From Haliea sp. (lineage in GTDB: Bacteria > Pseudomonadota > Gammaproteobacteria > Pseudomonadales > Halieaceae): a DNA stretch of 64,000 bases. The DNA lies in the NCBI GenBank assembly GCA_016704305.1, contig JADJAL010000065.1:26300-90299 (forward strand), given 5' to 3'. The translations under genes and the position numbers were made by a program. Shown piece by piece: positions 35,671-45,584 of the stretch (the first letter of the stretch is position 1; every line of letters begins with the position of its first letter). The notes below the pieces were generated by a model. That model was not told where the DNA came from, did not search any database, and saw only the letters and a program-made list of their open reading frames with translations.

Positions 35671-35875
35671 TGATCCTACACCACTTTAGATGACTCTATT
35701 TTTAGTCAATGGGACAAACAAGAAAGCGACACTACGACCGATGCACGCTAGAGTTCAAGCATCATCATTCGCCGGGATCCAGTTCGGCTCGGGCGTGGCG
35801 GCCTTGCATTATGAACCGGCGAGCGGTCCGCGGATAAGCGCCCACTTGATAATCCTAGGCATCTTCAAATTCGTA

Positions 35876-37069
35876 TCACGCCTTTTGCTTCACGACACCA
35901 TCAATCACGAGTGCCACCAGCAGCGCCCCACCCCCGAGCGCGAACAGCAGGGCGTAATCGCTGCTAGTGTGCTCAAACAGGTAGGAGTAGCCGTAGGCCG
36001 CGATAGCCTGGCATAGCGCGAAGCTGGTGGTCGCGAGGCTCCACGCGCTTTTCTGCCTGGCCGCGTCATTCGGGACCAGTTCGCGAATGCGGCCGAGCGC
36101 CAGGATCACGCAGCCCGGCATGAACGCGCCCGCCAGAACGCTGGAAACGACCAGTGCACCCGTGGTGTGCAGCAGCGCCGGCAGCGCAACGGCGATCGCG
36201 ACTATCAACAGACTGAGGCGCAGGGCGATGGCATAGCCGGAGCGGTCAGCAAAGTGGCCGATCAGCAGCGGGCCGGCGATGGCTCCGAGCCCCACCAGCA
36301 CCCAGTAATTTGCGCCGGCCACCAATCCCTGGTCGAGGCCTCGCGCGATGAAATCGACAAAGAAAATCATATGCGGCACCAGGCCAAAAGCGCAGAGTCC
36401 GTACACGAAGTAGAGCGCGCGCAGCGAACGCGCAGATGGCGGCTGCACCGAATCTTCCTGTGCCGCAGCGGTGCCTTCACCTGTCGGCCAGCCGCGCCAG
36501 GCGAGTGCGGTAAGCAACAGCGACAGCAGGCCGAGGCCGAGCCAGGCCTGCGTGAGGCCCTGGCGCAACAGCAGCGGCACCAGCGTACCGGAGAGCACGA
36601 TGCCGAGGCCTACGCCCGTGAAGATGACACCGCTGGCAATGCCGCGCCTGGCCTCCATGATGTAAGGCAATACCGTCGGCGCGGCGAGCACGATCAACAC
36701 GCCGCCGGCAAAGCCGGAAACTGCCCGCCACGACATGATCCAGAGGAAACTCACGGGCCATGCGCAGGCAATCAGGGAGGCGACAACGGCCAGCATCATC
36801 AGGCGCAGCACGACGGCAGCCGGGAGTCTTGCCGCCAGCGGAGCCGCCAGCAATGCACCTGCCAGGTAGCCCGCGAGATTCGCCGCGCCCAGATAGGCGG
36901 CATCCGCCGCATCGAACCAGCGCGCCTGCACGATGGCCGGCAACAGCGGGGTGTAGGCGAAGCGTGCCAGGCCGATGCCGACCAGGCTGGCGCACAGTCC
37001 GGCCAGCGTCAGCCACGCGGCGGCGGGCGTGCGTTGAGCCGCGCCAGCGCTGGTAGGTGCCCGCGTCAT
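35876..37069 (-). CDS. MFS transporter, YbfB/YjiJ-like
   Basis: About 397 residues from the ATG at 37069 (MTRAPTSAG); the longer frame to 37123 reads as non-coding. About twelve hydrophobic segments with MFS features: GIGLARFAYTPLLPAI in the first helix is a signature of the YbfB/YjiJ (DUF1228) group, and GHFADRSGYAIALRLSL is the loop of the second half. Substrate unknown. First backbone gene right of the cassette array, oriented towards it. Its start lies about 45 bases from the stop of the tautomerase, and the two are probably co-transcribed. Confidence 0.83.
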   Translation of the reverse strand: MTRAPTSAGAAQRTPAAAWLTLAGLCASLVGIGLARFAYTPLLPAIVQARWFDAADAAYLGAANLAGYLAGALLAAPLAARLPAAVVLRLMMLAVVASLIACAWPVSFLWIMSWRAVSGFAGGVLIVLAAPTVLPYIMEARRGIASGVIFTGVGLGIVLSGTLVPLLLRQGLTQAWLGLGLLSLLLTALAWRGWPTGEGTAAAQEDSVQPPSARSLRALYFVYGLCAFGLVPHMIFFVDFIARGLDQGLVAGANYWVLVGLGAIAGPLLIGHFADRSGYAIALRLSLLIVAIAVALPALLHTTGALVVSSVLAGAFMPGCVILALGRIRELVPNDAARQKSAWSLATTSFALCQAIAAYGYSYLFEHTSSDYALLFALGGGALLVALVIDGVVKQKA

Positions 37070-37112
37070 GCCACGGTGCCTGTTCCCACAGGCACGCGCT
37101 CGGGCATGCGTG

Positions 37113-37352
37113 TCATTGCGCACTTCCCTTCAGGGCTGCAGCTTTCGCTTTCGCCTGGCGCTGGCGCAAGGTGACGACGCTCTCGCGATTGATTCCCCAG
37201 TTTTCCGGCTCCACCTCGTCGATGATGACGAAGGTCGTCGCGGGATCTTTATTCAATACGTCACGCAGCAGATCGGTGACGCCCTCGATCAGGCGCAGTT
37301 TCTGTTCTGGCGTAACACCTTCTTTAGTCACCCTGATATTGACGTAGGGCAT
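37113..37352 (-). CDS. 4-oxalocrotonate tautomerase family protein
   Basis: 79 residues. MPYVNIRVTKEGVTPEQKLRL places Pro directly after the initiator Met, the catalytic N-terminal proline of the family. LLRDVLNKDPATTFVIIDEVEPENWGI is the conserved central segment. ATG at 37352 with GGAGAG upstream on the coding strand. A longer open frame upstream is rejected because it would bury the catalytic proline. It likely isomerises an enol/keto acid; substrate unknown. Confidence 0.9.
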   Translation of the reverse strand: MPYVNIRVTKEGVTPEQKLRLIEGVTDLLRDVLNKDPATTFVIIDEVEPENWGINRESVVTLRQRQAKAKAAALKGSAQ

Positions 37353-37473
37353 GGTCGCTCTCCTTTTTGTTGTGTGAAATACTGATCGTGACCGACAACT
37401 CACCGCTGCAGTTTGACGATGTGATCCCCAACATCGTCTGCTACTTATCACGGGGAAACAAGGAAGCATCATT

Positions 37474-37842
37474 ATGGATTGGTATCTGGCAGTACTCAAA
37501 AAGTATGCGCAGTTCAGCGGTCGTGCGCGCCGCAAGGAATACTGGTATTTCACATTGTTCAACGTGATTTTCAGCGTCGTTTTGTCTTTCGTTGACGGAC
37601 TGACGGGAACCTGGAATCCGGAATCCGGTGTCGGGCTACTCAGCGGTATTTACTCGCTGGCGGTGCTGATTCCAGCGATTGCCGTTGGGGTGAGGCGGCT
37701 GCACGATACGGGGCGAAGCGCCTGGTGGCTTTTGATACTGCTCATTCCGCTCATTGGCGTGATCATTTTCCTGGTGTTCATGGTCCTGGAGAGCCAGGAG
37801 GGTGAAAACCAGTATGGGCCGTCGCCGAAACTGGCCGCGTGA
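37474..37842 (+). CDS. DUF805 family inner-membrane protein
   Basis: 122 residues. MDWYLAVLKKYAQFSGRARR with a following KEYWYFTLFN is the diagnostic DUF805 N-terminus. Three or more hydrophobic segments follow, with VGVRRLHDTGRSAWWLLIL and the closing GENQYGPSPK also typical. ATG at 37474. Function unknown; the family is widespread in membranes of proteobacteria. Confidence 0.92.
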   Translation: MDWYLAVLKKYAQFSGRARRKEYWYFTLFNVIFSVVLSFVDGLTGTWNPESGVGLLSGIYSLAVLIPAIAVGVRRLHDTGRSAWWLLILLIPLIGVIIFLVFMVLESQEGENQYGPSPKLAA

Positions 37843-37898
37843 GCACGCTGTGAATGGCGCCAGCTTGCAGGATTGCCCCTGCAGGCATCGGCGCCCTT

Positions 37899-39023
37899 TC
37901 ACCGATAACCGCCGCCCTGCTCCAACAACCGCGCGGCATGCACGCCCCAGCCCTGCACCCGCGCGGCCTGCTCACGCAGCCGCTCTGGCGTACCGAGGAG
38001 CTGGCGATTGAAGCCTATGCGTTTGAACCAGTAGTGCAGGCCGAGCAGGTCGGTGAAGCCCATGCCACCGTGCACTTCCGTGGCGGTGCGCGCGATGAAG
38101 GTGCCCACTTCCGACAGGTGCGCCTTGGCATGGCAGGCCATCAGGGTGCGTTCGCCGGGGACGGTGTCGAAGGCGTGGGCGGCATACCACAATAAAGCGC
38201 GGCAGGGCTCGAGTTCCGCCGCCATCTCGGCGCACATATGTTTTACCGCCTGGAAGGAGCCGATCAGGCGCTTGAATTGCTGGCGCTCGCCGGCGTAAGC
38301 CACGGCTTTGCCCAGCATGCACTGCGCGGCGCCGAGCGTGTCTGCCGCGAGCGCGATGCGACCGGCTGCGGACAAGGGCGCAATCGCGTCGCCCTCGCCG
38401 GGGTGCAACAGTTCCGCCGCCACATCCTGCAGGTTCAACTCCCACAGGCACCGCGTGTCATCGATGCTGCGCAGGGCGATCCACTCCAGCCCTGGCGCAG
38501 CGCGCGGCACGGCGTAGAGATCGCCCTCGGTGCAACTTAAGATCAGCAGATCAGCGCCTGGCGCGCCCAGCGCAAACAACAGGCGGCCGTTGAGCGTGTC
38601 ATTCAGCGCGGTGACGCCACCACCGTCGCGGCTGCCGCCGGCGTCCGTGATCGCAACCGCCACCTGCAGTGTTCCGGCGGCCAGCGGCGGCAACCATTTC
38701 TCTTTCTGCCTTTCGGAGCCAGCGAGTGTCAGCGCCAGCGGGGCGAGGATCGCGCTGGCGATGTACTCCACCGGCGCGGCAAATTCGCCCAGCACTTCCT
38801 GCACCAGAACGGCGTCCAACAGCGGCAAACCCAGCCCGCCGTAAGCCTCGGGCACCAGCAAGCCGGTGAGGCCCAGGTCGGCCAGTCCCTGCCACAACTG
38901 CGCATCGTGCGTGGGCCCGTTCGCCAGCGCCGTGCGCACGTACTCCACGCCTGCACTCTGCTGCAAATAGCGCCGCAGGCCGTCCTGCATCGCGCGTTGC
39001 TGTTCACTCAATCCGAAATCCAT
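37899..39023 (-). CDS. Acyl-CoA dehydrogenase
   Basis: 374-residue FAD enzyme. MDFGLSEQQRAMQDGLRRYL is the N-terminal helix. The middle domain is less conserved than in the partner gene (AITDAGGSRDGGG in place of the usual Y/FxxTEPxxGSD). ATEVHGGMGFTDLLGLHYWFKR marks the C-terminal helical domain. The pair resembles two-subunit dehydrogenases in which one partner has a degenerate active site. Its start codon shares one base with the stop of the upstream dehydrogenase (TGATG), so the two are translationally coupled. Confidence 0.87.
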   Translation of the reverse strand: MDFGLSEQQRAMQDGLRRYLQQSAGVEYVRTALANGPTHDAQLWQGLADLGLTGLLVPEAYGGLGLPLLDAVLVQEVLGEFAAPVEYIASAILAPLALTLAGSERQKEKWLPPLAAGTLQVAVAITDAGGSRDGGGVTALNDTLNGRLLFALGAPGADLLILSCTEGDLYAVPRAAPGLEWIALRSIDDTRCLWELNLQDVAAELLHPGEGDAIAPLSAAGRIALAADTLGAAQCMLGKAVAYAGERQQFKRLIGSFQAVKHMCAEMAAELEPCRALLWYAAHAFDTVPGERTLMACHAKAHLSEVGTFIARTATEVHGGMGFTDLLGLHYWFKRIGFNRQLLGTPERLREQAARVQGWGVHAARLLEQGGGYR

Positions 39024-40249
39024 CAGCGTGCACTCCCAGTCTGCGGCGCAACCGCCAACTTCGGTTCGCGCGGCATGCCAAGGCCGCGTTCGGCGATGAT
39101 GTTCTTCTGGATCTGCGCGGTGCCGCCGCCGATGATCAGGCCGAGATCGAACATGTATTTGCGCTGCCAGTCGCCGCGCGCCCGAATCCGCGGGCTGTGG
39201 TGATAGAGGATGCCCAGCTCACCCAACGCATCGATGGCGAGCGCCGCCAGTTGATGGTTGAGTTCACAGCCCTGCAGCTTGACGATCAGGCGCGCCATGG
39301 CGGGTACTTCGCCGCGCTGCTCTCCATGAAGTGCGCCGCTGAGCAGGCGCATCCCGTGGTAGCGCATCGCCAGCACTTTGCCCTGCAGCCGCACGAGGCG
39401 ATCGCGCAACAGCGGGTTGTCCATCAGGCTGACGCCATCCACCGTTTCCTCGCGCAGCAACTCGACCAGTTCACCGAGGCGACGGCTCGCCTCATTCGGG
39501 TCGCCCAGCATGCCGCGTTCAAATTTCAACGTGGTGTTGGCCACCTGCCATCCCTCGCCGCGCTTGCCGACGATGCCGCTCTTCGGCACGCGCACGTCGG
39601 TAAAGAACACCTCGTTGAATTCCGCGTGGCCGGTCATCGTGGTCAGCGGGCGCACTTCGATGCCGGGCGTATTCATCGGAAACAACAGGTAACTGATGCC
39701 GTGGTGCTTCGGCGCGTCGGCCTCGGTGCGCACCAGGCAGAACATCATGTCCGCCTCGTGCGCGGTGCTGGTCCAGATTTTCTGGCCGTTGATAATGAAG
39801 TCGTCGCCGTCGTCGACCGCGTACGTGCGCAGGCTGGCGAGGTCCGACCCCGCGCCGGGCTCGGAATAGCCCTGGCACCACAGCATTTCGCCGCGCAGTG
39901 TCGGCGCCACATAGCGCGCCTTCTGTTCCTGCGTACCCAGCTCCAGCAGCGTCGGCACCAGCATCGAGATGCCCTGCCCGGAAAGCCCGCCCGGTGCACC
40001 GGCGCGCGCGAACTCCTCGGCAATGATGTGGGATTTGAGCACGTCCGGTTCACCGCCGTGCCCGCCGTACTCGCGCGGCAGCGTGCGCGCCGTATAACCG
40101 CGCTCGATCAACAGCGCCTGCCAGCGCTGGTACTCGGGCGTCGCCCGCCCCAGGCGTTGGCGCGGCGGCCACTGGGCCTTCGTCTGCTGCAGAAATTCCC
40201 GCACTTCGCTGCGGAACTGTTCGTACTCAGGGCTGTAGGCTAGGTCCAT
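39023..40249 (-). CDS. Acyl-CoA dehydrogenase
   Basis: 408 residues. WCQGYSEPGAGSDLASLRTY is the FAD/substrate signature, INGQKIWTSTAHEADMMFCLVRT follows, and the C-terminus has MFDLGLIIGGGTAQIQKNIIAERGLGMP with the IIGGGTAQIQ flavin contact. This type is common for branched, steroid or long-chain acyl-CoA. First gene of a two-gene operon. The substrate is not evident, but an Atu-like carboxylase cluster lies 2 kb away. Confidence 0.9.
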   Translation of the reverse strand: MDLAYSPEYEQFRSEVREFLQQTKAQWPPRQRLGRATPEYQRWQALLIERGYTARTLPREYGGHGGEPDVLKSHIIAEEFARAGAPGGLSGQGISMLVPTLLELGTQEQKARYVAPTLRGEMLWCQGYSEPGAGSDLASLRTYAVDDGDDFIINGQKIWTSTAHEADMMFCLVRTEADAPKHHGISYLLFPMNTPGIEVRPLTTMTGHAEFNEVFFTDVRVPKSGIVGKRGEGWQVANTTLKFERGMLGDPNEASRRLGELVELLREETVDGVSLMDNPLLRDRLVRLQGKVLAMRYHGMRLLSGALHGEQRGEVPAMARLIVKLQGCELNHQLAALAIDALGELGILYHHSPRIRARGDWQRKYMFDLGLIIGGGTAQIQKNIIAERGLGMPREPKLAVAPQTGSAR

Positions 40250-40594
40250 ACTTTGCCTCTTATATCTGGTTATCCGTTCGATACGCTAAATGGGTGCCCA
40301 CACTTTATTCGAAACGGTGGTTGCGCTTGCCGAAGCAACACAATAGCAAGCTCTGGCCTACGTACCAACGGTTGCTGATGGCTTAGTTTATCTTGGGCGG
40401 CGGTCAGCGCGCTGGGACACGCCAAAAGCGCACATCCATGTCGGGTGGCGACGTCCTGTCGCCACGGTCCCAGCGAGAAGCCACACCTGATCTTGCAGGC
40501 GATTTTTTCAACTAGAGCCAACGCTACGCGTCGGACCGTTAGTTTGAACTCGGCCAAATCCGCATGCTAGGCTGCACGCCTACCGGAGGGAGCC
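40250..40594. other. 345-base divergent intergenic region
   Basis: Lies between the divergent acyl-CoA dehydrogenase operon and the MFS gene. No credible coding frame. Likely holds both promoters; I see no clear operator. The ribosome-binding site GGAGGGAG sits just before the ATG at 40595. Confidence 0.4.
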
Positions 40595-41905
40595 ATGCGT
40601 CCGCAGCTCGCGTTTGCGTTTATCTTTGTCACCGTGCTGCTGGACTCCATCGGCTTTGGCATCATCATGCCGGTGGTGCCGCAGCTGATCATGGATGTCT
40701 CCGGCGACACGCTGACCAGCGCCGCGCGCGACAGCGGCCTCCTGATGTTCGCCTATGCCGCGATGCAGTTTATCGCGTCGCCGGTGCTCGGCAATCTCTC
40801 CGACCGCTACGGGCGCCGCCCGGTGCTGCTGTTCTCGCTACTGGCGATGGTCTTCAATTACCTGTTGATGGGCTGGGCGCCGACGCTGTTGTGGCTGTTC
40901 GTCGGGCGCATCATCGGCGGTTTCTCCGCCTCCACCTACGGCATCGCCAACGCCTTCGTGGCCGACACCTTCCCCGCCGAGAAGCGCGCACAGTATTTCG
41001 CGCTGCTCGGCGCCGCCTTCGGCATGGGGTTTATCATCGGCCCCGCGCTCGGCGGCTTCCTCGGAGAATATGGTCCCCGCACGCCGTTTTACGCTGCCGC
41101 CGCGCTGACGGCGATCAATGTCGTGTACGGTTATTTCGTGTTGCCGGAATCGCTGAAAAGCGAACACCGCCGCGCATTCGATCCCGCCCGGGCCAATCCG
41201 CTCGGCGCGTTCCGGCAACTGTGGCATTACCCGGAGGTGATCGCGTTAGTCGTGGTGTATTTCTGCTACATGCTCGGCCACTTCTCGCTGCCCAGTATCT
41301 GGGCGTTCTTCACCATTGAGAAATTCGACTGGTCGCCGCGCGACATCGGCTTCTCGCTGAGCGCGATCGGCGTCGCGATGATCTTCGTGCAGGCCTTCCT
41401 GATTCACAAGGTACTGCCGGTGTGGGGGCCGCAGAAAACCGCCATCGTCGGCTTCATCGCCACCACCGTGAGCTTCATCGGTTACGCCTTCGTGCCGTAT
41501 GGCTGGATGATGTACCCGATCATCCTGGTGGGCTCGCTGCAGGGCTTTATCACGCCGTCGCTGCAGAGCATCATGTCCGCGCGCATCCCGGCCAACGCGC
41601 AGGGCGAGTTGCAGGGCGCCCTCGGCAGCATGAGCGGGCTGGTGGCGATCCTCAGCCCGCCGTTCATGACGCAGTTGTTTGCGTACTTCAGCTCGGACGC
41701 GGCGATCGTCCATTTCCCCGGCGCGCCGTTTTTCGCGTCGGCGATTCTGACCGTGCTGGCGATGGTGTTGCTGTTGCGGACGGTTGCCGGACGGGGTGGT
41801 AACCGGCAAGGACGAAAACCGGGGCGGGGGGGGGGGGGGGGGGAAATTGGCTCGCTTCCGCTGGACGCGCAAAAGCGCACATCCAGGCTCCTGGGAGTCC
41901 GGTGA
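40595..41905 (+). CDS. MFS transporter, TetA/multidrug-efflux type
   Basis: About 436 residues as read. LLDSIGFGIIMPVVPQLIMD (motif of the TetA/TCR group) and GNLSDRYGRRPVLLFSLL (loop 2-3 MFS motif A), then GFIIGPALGGFLGEYG (motif C of drug antiporters). The transporter proper ends near VLLLRTVAG at about 41790. The tail to 41905 runs through an 18-base G tract and is probably not native. The promoter region is shared with the divergent dehydrogenases. Confidence 0.85.
   Translation: MRPQLAFAFIFVTVLLDSIGFGIIMPVVPQLIMDVSGDTLTSAARDSGLLMFAYAAMQFIASPVLGNLSDRYGRRPVLLFSLLAMVFNYLLMGWAPTLLWLFVGRIIGGFSASTYGIANAFVADTFPAEKRAQYFALLGAAFGMGFIIGPALGGFLGEYGPRTPFYAAAALTAINVVYGYFVLPESLKSEHRRAFDPARANPLGAFRQLWHYPEVIALVVVYFCYMLGHFSLPSIWAFFTIEKFDWSPRDIGFSLSAIGVAMIFVQAFLIHKVLPVWGPQKTAIVGFIATTVSFIGYAFVPYGWMMYPIILVGSLQGFITPSLQSIMSARIPANAQGELQGALGSMSGLVAILSPPFMTQLFAYFSSDAAIVHFPGAPFFASAILTVLAMVLLLRTVAGRGGNRQGRKPGRGGGGGEIGSLPLDAQKRTSRLLGVR
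41826..41843. repeat. G18 homopolymer
   Basis: Eighteen consecutive G within the 3' part of the MFS frame, in a region without other low complexity. More likely an assembly or base-calling artefact than biology. Confidence 0.8.
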
Positions 41906-42041
41906 CACGGTCCGCGAACGCCACAAAAGAACGGGGCCTATTTTCAACCAGGACCGGGGCCAAACCTAGGTGCCGGGCCAATGCATCCAGTAATATACTG
42001 CGTCCCACGCGGCGTCCCGCACACCCGACAGGAATCACGAT

Positions 42042-43868
42042 ATGACTGAGAAGATATTGCGCATTGGCGGTGCCAGCGGCTTCTGGGGCGACGCCGCGCG
42101 GGCCACGCCGCAACTGCTGGGCGTGTCCGGCCTCGACTACCTTGTTTACGACTACCTGGCGGAAATCACGATGTCCATCATGGCGAGGGCACGGGCCAAG
42201 GACGAATCCAGAGGCTACGCCGACGATTTTGTCAGCGCCGCGATGAAACCGAACCTGGCGTTGATCGCCGAGCGCGGCGTCAAGGTGATTTCCAACGCCG
42301 GCGGCGTGAACCCCGAGGCCTGCGTGCAGGCGTTGCGCGCGGTGATCGCCGAGCAGGGGCTGGACCTCACCGTCGCCTGCGTGACGGGCGATGACCTGAT
42401 CGCGAGCAAGGAAGCGCTGCACGAATCGGGCGTTACCGAAATGTTTTCCGCTGCCGCGTTCCCCGCCGTGGAGAAAGTGCTCAGCATCAATGCCTATCTC
42501 GGCGCGTTCCCGATTGCCCGCGCGCTGGACCTCGGCGCCGACATCGTGGTGACGGGACGCTGCGTCGACAGCGCCGTCACGCTCGGCGCCTGCATCCATG
42601 CGTTTGGCTGGGGCCGCGACGACCTCGACCAACTGGCGATGGGTTCGCTGGCCGGCCACATCCTCGAATGCGGCCCGCAGGCGACCGGCGGCAACTTCAC
42701 CGACTGGGAACAGGTGCCGGGCATGGCGAACCTCGGGTATCCCGTGGCGGAAATCTCCGCAGACGGCAGCTTCGTCTGCACCAAACCCGGGAATACCGGC
42801 GGCCTGGTGACCGTGGGCACGGTGAGCGAGCAGATGCTGTACGAGATCGGCGACCCGCAGGCATACATCCTGCCCGACGTGGTGTGCGACTTTTCCACCG
42901 CGCGCATCGAACAGGTCGGGGACAATCGCGTACGCGTTTCCGGCGCCACCGGCAGGCCGGCGCCCGACACCTACAAAGTCAGCGCGACGTACGCCGATGA
43001 ATTTCGCGGCGGCACCTACATGAGCTTTTACGGCATCGACGCCGACAAAAAAGCCCGCGCGTTGGGCGAGGCGATATTCACAGCCGCGCGCAACGTGTTC
43101 AACGCCTTTGGCTTGCCGGATTTCAGCGAGACCAGCATCGAGCTGCTGGGCACCGAGAGCCAGTACGGCGGGTTCAGTGAAATCGCCAGCAGCCGCGAGG
43201 TGGTGATGAAAATCGCCGCCAAGCATCCGGCGTCCATCGGCATTGGCATATTGCTGAAGGAGGCGGTCGGCCTCGGCCTGGCGACACCGCCGGGACTCTC
43301 GGGCTTTGCCGGCAGCCGCCCGAGCCCGTCACCGGTCGTGCGCCTGTTTTCCTGCACGGTGCCGAAAGCTCAGGTGCAGGTGAACATCACGCTGGGCGAT
43401 GCGACGGTCGCCTGCGACGAAGTCCACGGCGCGCCGCTGGATGTTGCCGCCATCGCACGACCGGACACGCCGTCTGCGTCCGCCAGCAGCGACATGATCG
43501 CCGTGCCGTTGGTTGCGCTGGCCTGGGGTCGCAGCGGCGACAAGGGCAACAAGGCCAATATCGGCATCATCGCGCGTCGGCCTGAGTATCTGCCGTATAT
43601 CTGCGATGCACTGACGGAGGCTGCGGTGCGCGCGCGCTTTGCGCATTTCCTCGCCGATGCGTCAGCAGGCAGCGTCGAACGCTTCGTGCTGCCCGGCGCC
43701 CACGCAATCAATTTCCTGTTGCACGACGTGCTCGGCGGCGGCGGTGTCGCCAGCCTGCGCAACGACCCGCAGGGCAAGGGCTACGCGCAGCTGTTGCTGT
43801 CCTGCCCCATTCCCATGCCTGGTAAATTGGCAAAAACAGTAGCCGCAACAACCGGGGAGAATGTGTGA
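42042..43868 (+). CDS. atuA: AtuA-like protein (DUF1446), acyclic terpene/acyl-CoA catabolism
   Basis: 608 residues with two domains. The N-terminal DUF1446 domain reads LRIGGASGFWGD, VISNAGGVNPEACVQALRAV and ADIVVTGRCVDSAVTLG. The C-terminal domain reads VPLVALAWGRSGDKGNKANIG, the conserved AtuA tail. AtuA is needed for citronellol/geraniol use in Pseudomonas, although its reaction is unknown. The stop overlaps the carboxyltransferase start by one base (TGATG). With the carboxylase subunits and hydratase downstream the locus resembles atu, but substrates other than terpenes are possible. Confidence 0.87.
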   Translation: MTEKILRIGGASGFWGDAARATPQLLGVSGLDYLVYDYLAEITMSIMARARAKDESRGYADDFVSAAMKPNLALIAERGVKVISNAGGVNPEACVQALRAVIAEQGLDLTVACVTGDDLIASKEALHESGVTEMFSAAAFPAVEKVLSINAYLGAFPIARALDLGADIVVTGRCVDSAVTLGACIHAFGWGRDDLDQLAMGSLAGHILECGPQATGGNFTDWEQVPGMANLGYPVAEISADGSFVCTKPGNTGGLVTVGTVSEQMLYEIGDPQAYILPDVVCDFSTARIEQVGDNRVRVSGATGRPAPDTYKVSATYADEFRGGTYMSFYGIDADKKARALGEAIFTAARNVFNAFGLPDFSETSIELLGTESQYGGFSEIASSREVVMKIAAKHPASIGIGILLKEAVGLGLATPPGLSGFAGSRPSPSPVVRLFSCTVPKAQVQVNITLGDATVACDEVHGAPLDVAAIARPDTPSASASSDMIAVPLVALAWGRSGDKGNKANIGIIARRPEYLPYICDALTEAAVRARFAHFLADASAGSVERFVLPGAHAINFLLHDVLGGGGVASLRNDPQGKGYAQLLLSCPIPMPGKLAKTVAATTGENV

Positions 43869-45490
43869 TGCCGGTGTTTAACTCAAAAATCAACGTCAAC
43901 TCCGAGGGCTTCGCGAAGAACCGCCGCGAGATGCTGGAACTCATCGACAAGCTGCAGGAGCTGAATGCGCGCGGCGCGATGATTTCCGAGCAGCGCAAGT
44001 CGCGCTTTGAGGCGCGCGGCCAGTTGACCCCGCGTGAACGCCTCGCCCGTCTGCTTGATCCCGGCATGCCGTTCATGACCGTCGGCAACCTCGCCGGCTA
44101 CCTCGTGGACACCAGCGACGCTGACAAATCTATCCCCGGCTCCACCATCGTCTCCGGCATCGGCTTCATCAGCGGCGTGCGCTGCATGGTGGTGGTGGAC
44201 GACAGCGGCATCATGGCCGGCACGCTCACCACCGCCGGCGGATTCCGCGTGCGCCGCTGCGAGGAAATCGCGCTGGAGCAAAAACTGCCGTTCGTACACC
44301 TGGTGGAGAGCGCCGGTGGCGATCTGATCAACTACACGGTGGAAGCCTTTTCCTCCGGCGGCATGCTGTTTGGCAATCTTGCCAAGCTGAGCAAGGCGGG
44401 CATCCCGGTAATCGCCATCCTGCACGGCTCCTCCACGGCGGGCGGTGCGTACATGCCGGGCCTCAGCGATTACGTGATCGCGGTGAAAAACAATGGCCGC
44501 GCCTTCCTGGCCGGGCCGCCACTGCTCAAGGCGGCCACCGGCGAGATCGCCACCGAGGAGGAACTCGGCGGCGCCGAGATGCACGCCTCCGTCTCTGGTC
44601 TCGCGGAATACCTCGCCGAGAACGACGGGCAGGCGGTGCAAATGTGCCGCGAGTTGCTGCACCGCCTGCAATGGAACAAGGATTGCGCCACGCCCAACCG
44701 GCGCAGCTTCCGCGCACCGCTGTACGACGCCGATGAACTGGCCGGCGTGATTCCCTGCGACTACCGCAATCCCTACGACATGCGCGAACTGGTCGCGCGC
44801 GTGGTGGACGGCTCGGACTTCATGGATTTCAAATCGCGCTACGGCGCGGCCACGGTGTGCATACAGGCCGACATCTTCGGCCTGCCCTGCGGCATCCTCG
44901 GCAACAACGGCCCGATCGACCCGGACGGCGCAACCAAGGCCACGCAGTTCCTGCAACTGTGCGAGCAATCCAACATCCCTGTGATCTTCCTGCAGAACAT
45001 CACTGGCTACATGGTCGGCACGGAATACGAGCGCGCCGGCATGATCAAGCACGGCTCGAAGATGATCCAGGCGGTGCGCAACCTGGAAGTGCCACGCCTC
45101 ACGCTGATGACCGGTGCCAGCTTCGGCGCCGGCAACTACGGCATGTGCGGGCGCCACTTCGATCCGGATTTCCTGTACACCTTCCCCAACGCCCGCACCG
45201 GCGTAATGGGCGGCGAACAGGCGGCGAAAACCATGTCTGAAGTCGCGCGCGGCAAAGCCGCCGCGCTGGGCAAGCAGGCCGACGAGGCAATGCTGGCGCA
45301 ACAGGAGGCTTTCCTCGCGAACATCTTCGACAGCCAGTCGAGCGCGTTCTACACCTCGGGCCACATGCTCGACGACGGCATGATCGACCCGCGCGATGCG
45401 CGCAAGACGCTGGGCTTCCTGCTGGAAACCGTGTGGGAGACGCGCCACCGCACCGTGCGGCCGAACAGCTTTGGCATTGCGCGGATGTGA
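43868..45490 (+). CDS. Acyl-CoA carboxylase, carboxyltransferase (beta) subunit
   Basis: 540 residues from the ATG at 43868. Biotin-dependent carboxyltransferase with the two crotonase-like halves: LVESAGGDLINYTVEAF and GSSTAGGAYMPGLSDYVI (first oxyanion site), then FLQNITGYMVGTEYERAGMI, MTGASFGAGNYGMCGRHFDP and ARTGVMGGEQAAKTM. Closest in type to methylcrotonyl-/geranyl-CoA carboxylase beta chains (LiuB/AtuC). Carboxylates the gamma carbon of an unsaturated branched acyl-CoA, using the biotin-loaded subunit encoded at 46410. Confidence 0.92.
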   Translation: MPVFNSKINVNSEGFAKNRREMLELIDKLQELNARGAMISEQRKSRFEARGQLTPRERLARLLDPGMPFMTVGNLAGYLVDTSDADKSIPGSTIVSGIGFISGVRCMVVVDDSGIMAGTLTTAGGFRVRRCEEIALEQKLPFVHLVESAGGDLINYTVEAFSSGGMLFGNLAKLSKAGIPVIAILHGSSTAGGAYMPGLSDYVIAVKNNGRAFLAGPPLLKAATGEIATEEELGGAEMHASVSGLAEYLAENDGQAVQMCRELLHRLQWNKDCATPNRRSFRAPLYDADELAGVIPCDYRNPYDMRELVARVVDGSDFMDFKSRYGAATVCIQADIFGLPCGILGNNGPIDPDGATKATQFLQLCEQSNIPVIFLQNITGYMVGTEYERAGMIKHGSKMIQAVRNLEVPRLTLMTGASFGAGNYGMCGRHFDPDFLYTFPNARTGVMGGEQAAKTMSEVARGKAAALGKQADEAMLAQQEAFLANIFDSQSSAFYTSGHMLDDGMIDPRDARKTLGFLLETVWETRHRTVRPNSFGIARM

Positions 45491-45584
45491 GGCCGCGTGT
45501 CGTGGCTGATGCAATAAACATAGCGGCGAGGATGTGCACGGCGACCCGCACGTCCACAGGCCAGGCCTTTTGGGAGAGTACGAG

